Source of the DNA: Diplodia intermedia
Lineage: Eukaryota; Ascomycota; Dothideomycetes; Botryosphaeriales; Botryosphaeriaceae
Direction: 5' to 3'
Assembly: GCA_021495925.1 (NCBI GenBank)
Contig: JAKEKT010000015.1
Coordinates: forward strand, 186,001-250,000
Length of the DNA stretch: 64,000 nucleotides
Both the position numbers and the translations under genes were made by a program. Shown one piece after another: positions 55,451-64,000 of the stretch (its first letter is position 1; the number at the start of each line of letters is the position of its first letter). Below the pieces are notes generated by a model, which saw only the letters and a list, made by a program, of their open reading frames with translations, made no database searches and was not told the DNA's origin.

Positions 55451-56775
55451 ATGGACATGTCCGGAATGTCCTCGACAGCCAGCTCCATGGCCATGTCGAT
55501 GGCCTCCACGGCCACCACCTCGGCCGCCACGGCGACCAGCACCGCCAAAATGAGCATGGGCGGCATGGGCGGCGGCAGCTCGTGCAAAATCTCCGTACGT
55601 CATCCGTCCTCACTCCCGTCGCGACGACGACACTTCCACATGCCACGACCTCCCACGCACGGGCACTGCACACTTTAAGGCCCCATCCCCCCCATCCCTC
55701 CCCCGCACCCCCACAACCCCAACCCCCCGCCCTCACCCTCACCCTCCCAAGATGCGCGTACATACAGACCCGAAAAGCCGCTGACCGGGGGTGCGGGCGC
55801 AACGCCCGCCCCGACGGGCAGATGCTCTGGAACTGGTACACGGTCGACTCGTGCTTCATCGCGCGCTCGTGGCACGTCCGCAGCGCGGGCGCCTTCGCCG
55901 GCTCGTGCATCGGCGTCGTCCTGCTCGTCGTCGCGCTCGAGGGCCTGCGCCGCGCCCAGCGCGAGCTCGACCGCCACTTCCGCCGCGTCAACAGCACCAC
56001 GTCTGCTCCTTCGCACGCTTCCGCTTCCGCCGCGCGCGAGGAGTCCGGCGGTGGCAGCAGCGCCTCGTCCAGCGGCACCGGCGGCGGGAAGGGTCTTGCT
56101 GCCGCGGTGGCGGGAAGGGGTGGACGCGGGATGCAGGCGGCGGCGGCGGCGGTGGTGGGCCCGCTGAAGTGGTGGCAGCAGTTGGTGCGGAGCGCGCTGT
56201 TCATGGTGCAGTTCGCCGTCGGGTACTTTGTCATGCTGCTGGCCATGTACTACAATGGTGAGTGGTTGCTGTTGCTGTTTTTTTTTTTCCTTCCGACTAC
56301 TCCGAACCTGCATCATGCTCTTTTCCCCCTCCACCTCCCCTTGCATCGAGCTCCACGCGTTCCTGTCGTGGTGTGTGGTTACACGCGGCGCGTGCGTACG
56401 TGCGTGCGCGAGGGTCGGGATGCGCGCGCGCTGCAGTGTTTGTTCGTGCGTTCTGCAGCAGCAGGGGGGACGTACGTCGGATGGCCGGTTTACCTATTGT
56501 TTGTTCTCGTTCGTCGCGACGCACGACTTGGGGCTGACACGCTTTCGTTCTTTGTTTGCTTCCTCGCGCAGGTTACATCATCATCTGCATCTTCATTGGC
56601 GCGTTCCTCGGCGCCGCCATGTTCCAGTGGGACACGTACTACAGCGGTGCTGAGTAAGTTTCCCCTCCCTCGAGCTTCTTCCGTTTGGGGCTCTCCGATC
56701 CAATTGATGGGGTGCGCTGACCGTGGCCTCAAACGTGCCAGGGGTCCCGAGATGCGAGATTCGTGCTGCAATTGA
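55451..56775 (+). CDS. Ctr-family copper transporter
   Basis: Exons 55451-55594, 55822-56257, 56572-56653 and 56742-56775 give 231 aa. The N terminus is Met-rich (MDMSGMSSTASSMAMSMAST, MSMGGMGGG), typical of copper-binding extracellular tails. TM1 is preceded by MLWNWYTVDSCFIARSWHVR. A Ser/Gly-rich loop follows. TM2 carries the MxxxM filter (FVMLLAM, Met186 and Met190), and TM3 carries GAFLG. The last exon, 34 nt, adds a terminal SCCN, matching the Cys-Cys tail of Ctr proteins. An in-frame TAA formed by the GTAAGT donor of intron 3 would otherwise end the protein early. Ctr trimers import Cu(I). Introns 1 and 2 are long (227 and 314 nt). It lies next to the DIT1-type gene on the same strand. 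Confidence 0.9.
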
Positions 56776-57155
56776 GCGGGGGTCCGCTCTTGGCTGGCGG
56801 AAGCGGTGGGATTGGTTGCCGTGGGGCTGCGGGCCGACTAATGGGGACGGTCGCTGGTGCGGAGGCGGGTAATAATGGATAATGACGGGAAAGATTTCGA
56901 GAAGGTGGAGGCGGAGGGAAGGTTTCCCGACGGATGAGAAGACTCTCCCAATAGAGGCTCCAACGAGACCAAGATCTTATTGCGCAATCTTGTGCGATCG
57001 CTTCTGATTCCTCTCCATTCCAAGATCGACTCGCTTAACATTGCAACAGTGTCGGAGTACAGCCCCCTCTCGCAGCCGATGGCTAGCGCGAAGAATAGCA
57101 GAACATGGCGTAACTATGCCTTAGCTCGTTCTTAAAGAAGAAATAATAAGTAGTA

Positions 57156-57234
57156 GGTAGCTGAAGCTATCGTCCGGACAAGAATGTCGAATTAAAAATT
57201 CTACATACACGTCCGGACGATGGCTTCAACTACC
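57156..57234. repeat. Inverted repeat, 24-bp arms (hairpin 1)
   Basis: Left arm 57156-57179 and right arm 57211-57234 are reverse complements with 22 of 24 matches; both mismatches are C/T differences. Both arms carry GTCCGGAC at the loop side. The 31-bp loop contains a smaller palindrome (GAATT...AATTC). This could be a transcribed stem-loop or a short non-autonomous element; no transposase is nearby. Confidence 0.8.
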
Positions 57235-57273
57235 CATGACATGAGCAAAAAACAGATGCACGCTAGCCATCGG

Positions 57274-57368
57274 CTGCGCGAAGGGGCTGTAATCATAGCT
57301 CTTGCCCAGATATCTATACCCACAAATATAGGGTATCCATATTTCCACTGTTACAGTCCTTCGCGCAG
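57274..57368. repeat. Inverted repeat, 18-19 bp arms (hairpin 2)
   Basis: Left arm 57274-57292 and right arm 57351-57368 pair as reverse complements (CTGCGCGAAGG...CTGTAA) with one mismatch and one gap. Inside is a further perfect 6-bp pair, ATACCC at 57316-57321 with GGGTAT at 57331-57336. It starts 40 bp after hairpin 1. Confidence 0.75.
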
Positions 57369-58512
57369 TGATTGTGTAGAGAATACTTGGATCATCTGCA
57401 TGTCTTGATCGTGATGGAGCCTGCGGTCATTTCGCAGCCGGCCCGCACGGGATGAAGAGGCTCCTTGATCACGTCCTGAGCTGGACATCTCTTTCTAACC
57501 GTAGATGGCTAAAAGAATGTGACAGCATCTTCAGGTGTGACGGCAAAGTCTTGTAGCATATCTTCAGCAGGGGTTGCTTATCGATATGACGCACTCGGCA
57601 ATGCAACCCTCTCGCGCGCCCTCGACACTTCCCTTCTAAAAACTCGACACGGACACTCCTCCGTCATTCGAAGCCGTCGCGGACTCCACGAGGTAACTCG
57701 ACCACGCACGCGACTCGGCTCGTGCACGGCAGAGACAATGCAGACCTCAGCAGCGTCAGTGTGGGGCGTCCCGGTCTTATCGCGACGGCCATGCAAGGAT
57801 TCGTGCGGGCCACGCGAGCAAGTCAGTCCAGCATGCGACTGGTGTTTGCACCGGGCGAGCGTGGGGGAAGATGGCCCGACGAAGGCGGAGCTCCGAGCAC
57901 TGCGCCGGGCCGTGTCTGGTGATGTCGGCGGTCTGGTCGACAAGCGGTGGTGAGGGTGGTGTTCCGGCGAGAGCGTGTGGGTGCGACGTTGGCTGTGATT
58001 GGAGCCGCGGGGCCTCGACGCTGCCCTGGCTAAAAGAGCAAGGGATGTAACGTCGAAGAGCATGACCGCCAGGCTCGTCGCCCAGAAGGGCAGCTCCAAC
58101 GCCCTGCGCCTCAAGGGTGCCACAACCCATCTGACCTTTAACCGTCGTCGCGACCATGGCCCGCCAACACGTCCACCACCACAGTTGTCTCTCTCCATCA
58201 GGCCGCGCCGCTCAAATGACTGAAGTCTCAAGACGCCTTGTCGGCGCGTCGCCAGGCCGCCAGGTTTCGTGCTCAGCAGAGCGAAAGGGCAGGCACGTTA
58301 CTTCCACAAGCGGTATTAAGTGGCGTCGTAACCAGATGGGAAGCGACAACTGACCCGCTTGCTCTGTCCACACGACGCGATGCCTTGTCCAGCCCGAAGC
58401 CAGCGTGGTCCTTCTCGCGGCGAGATGCCGTATAACAACTTCAGGCCGCCGGTCGCTTTGATCATGTTGAAGCTGCGCTGAGCTCAGGCAATCCTGCGTA
58501 ACACTCGTAACA

Positions 58513-60091
58513 ATGCGTTGGTCAACCTCCATCTCAGCGGCTGCGGCCGCCACGATCCTTGCCTTGTCTATATATCTGGCTCCCGCCGATGCTTCTCCTG
58601 TCCCTACAGCACTCAGCAGCAACACTACAGCAACAATGGGCGGCGGAAACGGATACAGAACTGTTGCCTACTTCGTCAACTGGGTTTGTACTCCTCGAAT
58701 CCGTGGCATACCCAGCTAACATCTTCTCAGGCCATCTACGGCCGCAACTACAACCCTCAGAACCTGCCCGCGGATCAGTTGACCCATGTCCTTTACTCCT
58801 TCGCCAACGTCCGTCCGGAGACCGGCGAGGTGTACTTGACGGACAGCTGGGCGGACACGGACAAGCACTACGAAGGCGATTCGTGGAACGACGTCGGCAC
58901 CAACGTGTACGGCTGCATCAAGCAGCTCTACCTCCTGAAGAAGGCGAACCGCAAGCTCAAGGTGCTCCTCTCCATCGGCGGCTGGACCTATTCGTCCAAC
59001 TTCCCCGGCGCCGCCGCGACGGCCGCCAACCGCGCCACCTTCGCCACGTCGGCCGTGCAGCTGGTCAAAGACCTCGGCCTCGACGGGCTCGACATCGACT
59101 GGGAGTACCCCGCCAACGACACGGAGGCGCAGAACTTCGTCTCGCTGCTGCAGGCGACGCGCACGGCGCTCGACACGTACGCCGACAGCCTGGCCACCGA
59201 GGGCTACACGCGCCCGCAGTTCCTGCTATCTATCGCCGCGCCCGCCGGCCCGACCAACTACCAGAAGCTGCGCCTGGCCGAGATGGAGCCCTCGCTCGAC
59301 TTCGTGAACCTCATGGCGTACGACTACGCCGGCAGCTGGGACACGACGGCCGGCCATCAGGCGAACTTGTACAACAAGACGTCGAACCCGAGCGAGACGC
59401 CGTTCAACACCGAGCAGGCCGTCACCTACTACACGGGCAACGGCATCCCGAGCGCGAAGCTGGTGCTCGGCATGCCGCTGTACGGTCGCGCGTTTGAGAA
59501 CACGGACGGGCCCGGGACGAGCTACAACGGCGTGGGGTCGGGAAGCTGGGAGAATGGGGTTTGGGACTACAAGGTGGGTGACTCTCGTTCCGGCCCGCGC
59601 TCGGTAAAGATTTTGTACCTAGTTGAGAAGCTGACTTTTTGGCTTTCCGTCGCGGATAGGTCCTCCCGCGGGCGGGCGCAACGGAGCACTACGACAGCGA
59701 AGCCGGGGCCACGTACAGCTACGACAACTCGTCTCGCGAGATGGTGTCGTACGACACGGTCGACATGGCGCTGAAGAAGGTGACGTACCTCCAGGGCAAG
59801 TCCATGGGCGGCGCCATGTGGTGGGAGGCGTCCGGCGATCGCAACACCACGGACGGAAGCATCATCGGCAATGTAAGGCTTTCATTCATCCGTCGTCGCC
59901 TTTTTTTTTTTTCCTTTCGTTTGACGTTGGAAGTAAAAAAAGCTTCTTGCTGACGAGACGCGCTTCTTCTCATCACGCAGGTCTACAAGAGCATGTCCGC
60001 CAACGGCAGTCTGGCGGATACCACCGAGAACAACCTCGCGTACCCGGACTCCAAGTACGACAACCTGAAGGCCGGCATGCCGACCCAGTAA
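58513..60091 (+). CDS. GH18 chitinase, secreted (Chit42/ChiB type)
   Basis: Exons 58513-58683, 58731-59573, 59660-59872 and 59981-60091 give 445 aa. It begins with a signal peptide (MRWSTSISAAAAATILALSI to about APADA). The catalytic TIM barrel includes VAYFVNWAIYGRNYNP, HVLYSFANV, LLSIGGWTYS and the catalytic DGLDIDWEYP with acid/base Glu at about 182. MAYDYAGSWD, LVLGMPLYGRAF and GGAMWWEASGD follow. These are the usual group A fungal endochitinase landmarks. There is no chitin-binding module or GPI signal. It hydrolyses beta-1,4-GlcNAc polymers in wall turnover or in competition with other fungi. Length and motif order are normal, so it should be active. Confidence 0.95.
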
Positions 60092-60961
60092 GCTTGTTCT
60101 TCTACGCTTGTTTCTTGGCGCCATTTGTCCGAACAAAGAGCTTGGAGATTAGATATAGACGACCATCGTTTGGGGAGCTGGGATGGGTAGAAGGATAGAT
60201 ACAACGGGACGCTCACTTTGTTTTTTTTTCTCCCCCTCCCCCACGCATGACACTTACGCGCGCAGTACATATACATCGGGGTTTGGACGCAAACATGTTT
60301 TTTTTTCTTCTGTATGTATGTACATATCACATAGATAGCCATCTGACCTACGAACCACCAACAATCAAAGCTTGATCAACAATGTGATCGTCGCCGCCGC
60401 CACCGCCGCCAACAAGGATGTGTCGAGACTACCTCTTCGCTCCCTGCACACGACTGACTGACTGACACTGTCTTTGCGACGATGGATGGATGGATGGATG
60501 GATTGGATGGATGGGCCTCCTGCTTTCGGCCCTTTCGTTCGGGCTGATCACGCACGCTTGCCGCAACGGGCAACAGGATCGGCCGCTGTGGCGCGAGAGG
60601 GCCGTGCGTGCGAGAGTTTAATGGGGAGGGGGATGGAGACGGTTGAGAAAGTTGAGGATGGGGGGAAAGGCATTGGGATGGTGGGTGTTGTTGGTTCGGT
60701 TTCCGGCCTCTATATTGCATCGGTACGAGGACAGTTGCTGGACGACGACGACGACGACGACAACCACCACACACTTCCACGAGTCCAGCTGGCCTGCCCT
60801 TCAGAGAAAGAGGACGAATACAGTTCGATACGTACGAGAGGGGAATTGACGAAATCGATGAGCTAAAAAGAAGAAAAAAAGAAAACATCCAACCGGGGGG
60901 TTGGTGAATAAAATGAAAGAAGCGGTAAATAAGAAAACAACAACAACGCCAACCACCGCTG
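60092..60961. other. Convergent intergenic region
   Basis: 870 bp between two converging 3' ends. It contains polyT patches (60218-60229, 60298-60306), a GATG tetranucleotide run, a GAC triplet run at about 60740-60761, and A-rich sequence at 60866-60950. No gene is seen. Confidence 0.5.
60480..60513. repeat. GATG tetranucleotide microsatellite
   Basis: About eight units of GATG/TGGA, interrupted once near 60502. Confidence 0.85.
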
Positions 60962-61426
60962 CTACACTTCCACTAACCCCCCATTACACCCTAAAGCCCC
61001 CCTGCCGCGCTCCCCTTCCCAATCAACGCGGGGGACCGGGATCTCGCCCAACCAACCCACCACGGACGACTCGGTACGCGGCGTTTGTCCAGCCTCGATG
61101 CCAGTCTCCAATCCCGCCGACGGAAGGTTCGGTGTTGTGCGGCGTCCGCTTGGCGTCGATGCAGTGGCTTCCTCTCCGTCTTTGGCGGCGAGGGTGGGAA
61201 GCGGGACGTCACCGACGGAGGACTCGGTGTGGGGGATGTGTTTGTCTTCGGCGTCTGCGAGATGGACGGTGGGAAGCGGGATCGCGCCGACGGACGATTC
61301 GGTGTGTTCGGTCAGGATGTCGGCGGCGAGGGAGGGCGGGCTGGTGGTGGATTGGGCGGAGGTGGAGGCGAAGAGGGGGATGCTGATGAGCGGAAGGAGG
61401 AGGAGGAGGTTGAGGATGTGGTTCAT
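60962..61426 (-). CDS. Small secreted protein with TESSVG repeats
   Basis: Single exon, 154 aa, ATG at 61426. The N terminus is a clear signal peptide (MNHILNLLLLLPLISIPLFA, cleavage likely after STSAQS). The mature part holds three spaced copies of one motif: HTESSVGAIPLPTV, HTESSVGDVPLPTL and a degenerate RTESSVVGWLGEIPVPRV. Copies 1 and 2 are about 27 residues apart and copy 3 is about 52 further on. Mature sequence is acidic and lacks transmembrane helices. It has one late Cys and no regular Kex2 sites (a single RR), so it does not look like a classic multi-copy peptide precursor. No family was recognised. A wall-associated or effector-like role is possible but unproven. The intact frame, signal peptide and repeats support a real gene. 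Confidence 0.6.
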   Translation of the reverse strand: MNHILNLLLLLPLISIPLFASTSAQSTTSPPSLAADILTEHTESSVGAIPLPTVHLADAEDKHIPHTESSVGDVPLPTLAAKDGEEATASTPSGRRTTPNLPSAGLETGIEAGQTPRTESSVVGWLGEIPVPRVDWEGERGRGALGCNGGLVEV

Positions 61427-62664
61427 GGTGGATGGAGGACGGGGGATGGGTTTGGTGTGCTGGATGGTTTGGAGAACGGAACGGGGGAGATATTTGGTGC
61501 CCTGGTGTTTGAATTTCGAATGGGAGGAGTATATTCGGCTCTTTAATGCTTGTCTTTGTGTTGCTCTGAATGTTGTATGCGTGTTCTACTTCGAGACGCA
61601 AAGTTGTGGCCCGACGCCGGCTTCGGACCGTTGAGAGACATGGGTATGTATGCATGTACATACGCCGCACCCGCGCCTGCGGACGGGAGTACATTGATGA
61701 ACAGTAGTGTGAGAATCCACCACTCAGGTGCCATTGTTACTTCGGCATTGGGGAACGGAGTATGTGTCGCTCCTCCGCATTGAGAGCTTCGAGAGGCACA
61801 GTTGTGGTCTGGATCTCGGTTTTGAACGAAGGATGCGGTTTCGATACAGCGAATGGCAAGGTACGCGAGCTTTTGGGAACGGTGCAGGTGGTAACGAGAG
61901 CTGGTGGGGTTGCGGCGTGGAAGTGGAGAATCGATGGTCTGCGGCGCAGACGTCTGGTGGAAAATTGCAATTCCCAAGCAGACAGTTCGCGACTTCATTT
62001 CCTTTCAGTTGCGGGGTAAGTATAGCTGTAGGTTTGGTTTCAACCTTTCTCTGGAGATAGATGTGCTCACCTGCAAGATGCTGGTGGATGACATACGTAA
62101 GAGGTTATGAAGCGGAGCTTTTCTTCTTTCTTTACGCCTCCGGGAATTGAAAGTTGATAGACAGTAGTGAAGTCCTGAATTGCTTCACACATTGGTGGGT
62201 GCTTAATTCATCTCCCGACGTAGGTCTACTTAGTGATAAAGTGAAACCGGTCACTATACAGTGAGGGTGCAAGGTGATGTCACCTCCCTACCGCGGGCCT
62301 TCTGCGGGAGCGAAATGTGAAGGCGCTCTCATGCTTCTCTTATTTGACTGCATCAAAGCGGCAGCGGCGATGCTGCCAGCTTTGACCATCAATTGAAGTT
62401 AGCGTCAGATCTTCCACAAGGACGCTCCTCGCGCCTTCCTTTCGCTGAGCTTGCGCCCTGTTTCTTCATCCGCCGCCCAAGCCTGCAGGCCACGTCACCT
62501 CATCCGCCACCGCGGGCTTGATTGCTTGATTCCCTTCAACGCCGATATCTGCCGGTTTGTCCTTCTCATCAGCCTGCACGTGCTAGCGTCGAATGCCTGT
62601 GCAGGAAGCTTATTGACACGGGAAGAGTTGTGAGCTGACCAATAAGCTCAGCGCAGATCCAGCC
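61427..62664. other. Divergent intergenic region
   Basis: 1.2 kb between opposite-strand starts. Only short ORFs are seen, some overlapping on both strands at 61540-62000, with no recognisable family. It must hold the promoters of both flanking genes. Confidence 0.4.
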
Positions 62665-63657
62665 ATGTTGTACATCATCGATAATCACCACAAAACAGCA
62701 TTCAAAGTCCCAGACTCTGTTGAACAGAAGCATGAGGTGGCCGAGTATCTCGTTGACCTCCTCACCGTGCGTAAGCTTCCTGATCCGAAACCAAACTCGG
62801 ACGACGTATTGAATGCGTCTCGAGCAAAGCAGTAAGAACTATCCCAAAAAGCTCTTCATCTCTGTCTATTTGCCAGCCTTTTTTCACCGCTGATGCCTTG
62901 TGGCTGTAGTTCCTCTCGGAGCAGGCTCCTGCGCCTTCCGCTCGAACTCATCAATCACATCACTTCTTACATCGTTCAGCCCTGGCAAACACCATATGAG
63001 AATGATGCCATCCACGGGAGTTACACAAACGTGTACAATCCAGACCGCAAGATGGAAGAAGTGGATATCTCAGGAACTGCCGATCTCGCTTGTCTGGGCC
63101 TTACATGTCGCTACTTCTTCGCCATACTTCATCCCAATATCCGTAGCTCTCTTGAGCGAGGCGCGGCGGCGCCATGGCAGGGTTGTTACTTGAGTATGCG
63201 CAAGCATTGCCCCTATCCCAAGCCCACACAGCCCAATGGATCCTCCAACGCGGTAGTAGAAATCTTCAAAAGGCTGGACAAGGACGGCGAAAGAAGCAGA
63301 AGCATGGTGCGCAAGACTTTTTCACATGAGGTCTTGGGACGGCGAGGGTTCGAGTGTGGACGCAATGAGGACGGCCGTTACTGGAGAACGGTTGTTGTTC
63401 TCGTTTGCCTTGGCAACAACAGGTATATTCGAGAAGAGGCGCTGGACCGCCTGACGTACAAGTGCTGTCTAGGTGACATGCTTTTGGCGTGGCCATGGTT
63501 CCTGTTGCAGGTGTCTCAAACGACTCCCTTCGAAATTAGGATCCTGCCTGAACACGAGCTAGGTGATCTCGACGACATCACCAAGAATGCCATCGAGTTG
63601 TATGAGGAGGTTTGCGATACTTCCATTTTAGGCGTGGGAAAGAGAGCAGACTTCTAA
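62665..63657 (+). CDS. F-box-like protein (putative)
   Basis: Exons 62665-62831 and 62910-63657 give 304 aa. The exon 1 frame would stop at the TAA inside the GTAAGA donor, and splicing (intron 62832-62909) continues it. After a hydrophilic N terminus (MLYIIDNHHKTAFKVPDSVE) comes RLLRLPLELINHITSYIVQP, an F-box-like start, then DLACLGLTCRYFFAILHP. The C-terminal region is helical with several Cys and Trp residues and no recognised repeat. F-box proteins link substrates to SCF ubiquitin ligases. In fungi this short LPxELxxxI form with no ligand domain is common and mostly uncharacterised. Exon 1 is less certain than exon 2, which is open from 62893. Confidence 0.65.
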
Positions 63658-64000
63658 TCACAACACTCACTCGTCTCACCAAGGTTTATGGAGCGGTGGT
63701 CTGGCTTCAAACAACCTTTCTTTCGTCTATCAGCGAGATGATCGGTCTGGAATCGATACTTATGCCTTACACTAGCTTCTGTTCACAGTCATACACACGA
63801 ATTATGTGATTCTGGCTCTTCAATGCTATTTCAATGGCTGTTTGATGGTTCCTTCGGCTTCCTACAGCTTCCGAAGAGTTTTTGTAATACTAATAAGACG
63901 ACCGACTGTACACTGTCTGACACTTCCAAGGACGTAGTCCCTTGTATGCCAGAGCGGAGAAGTGTACCAAGCCTCCATGCAATCGTGAAAGGATAAGCCT
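63658..64000. other. 3' flank, no gene seen
   Basis: The last 343 bp hold only a short ORF fragment overlapping the end of the F-box-like gene and no recognisable feature. Confidence 0.5.

Larger units (their letters stand above)
56776..58512. other. Intergenic region with two inverted repeats
   Basis: 1.7 kb between two plus-strand genes. Positions 57110-57410 are AT-rich and contain two adjacent inverted repeats listed separately. Positions 57420-58500 hold only short ORFs without recognisable families. The chitinase promoter lies at the right end; no clear TATA box was seen. Confidence 0.45.

Noticed and set aside
55582..56775. 397-codon unspliced ORF across the copper transporter
   Set aside because: It reads through introns 1, 2 and 3. 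GT-AG borders and the Ctr motifs support the spliced four-exon model instead.
1..64000. Transposons, CRISPR arrays, rRNA
   Set aside because: No transposase, reverse transcriptase, long terminal repeats, regularly spaced direct repeats or rRNA sequence was seen.

Overview
The window is nuclear DNA of a filamentous ascomycete (Pezizomycotina; Dothideomycetes is my guess, unproven). Genes lie on both strands, are GC-rich, and are split by short GT-AG introns, mostly 47-70 nt, several with a TACTAAC-like branch site. The families are typical of such fungi: clathrin light chain, Rtt103, Ipk1, Cox7, Doa1, a NACHT-type NLR, vanillyl-alcohol oxidase, a DUF8035-like protein, a Dit1 isocyanide synthase, a Ctr copper transporter and a GH18 chitinase. 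No rRNA, convincing tRNA, CRISPR array or transposase was seen. Gene models below were built by hand from splice signals and checked for frame closure; exon limits are in the evidence fields.

Layout. 1-7.5 kb: clathrin light chain (partial, -) diverging from RTT103 (+), a 3 kb low-complexity convergent gap, then IPK1 (-) diverging from a small ECM15/UPF0045-type gene (+). 9.8-14.6 kb: a disordered protein with WFP repeats (+), a PPR-like mitochondrial protein (-) and COX7 (+). 18.3-20.2 kb: an MFS sugar transporter (+). 21.3-26.7 kb: an NLR-type STAND NTPase (-) and a vanillyl-alcohol oxidase (-). 26.7-32.3 kb has no gene I can support. 32.3-41.7 kb: a BTB protein (-), DOA1 (+) and a repeat-rich DUF8035-like protein (-).

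44.3-56.8 kb is the most interesting block. It holds a protein with an internal Zn2Cys6-like motif (+), a DHA1-type MFS exporter (-), a CYP56/Dit2-like P450 (-), a Dit1 isocyanide synthase (+) and a Ctr copper transporter (+). The divergent Dit2-Dit1 pair next to an exporter has the gene content of the yeast dityrosine pathway. Finding a copper importer next to the synthase fits the known copper link of fungal isocyanide metabolites. That these genes form one functional cluster is inference.

57-64 kb: two adjacent inverted repeats, a GH18 chitinase (+), a small secreted protein with TESSVG repeats (-) and an F-box-like protein (+).
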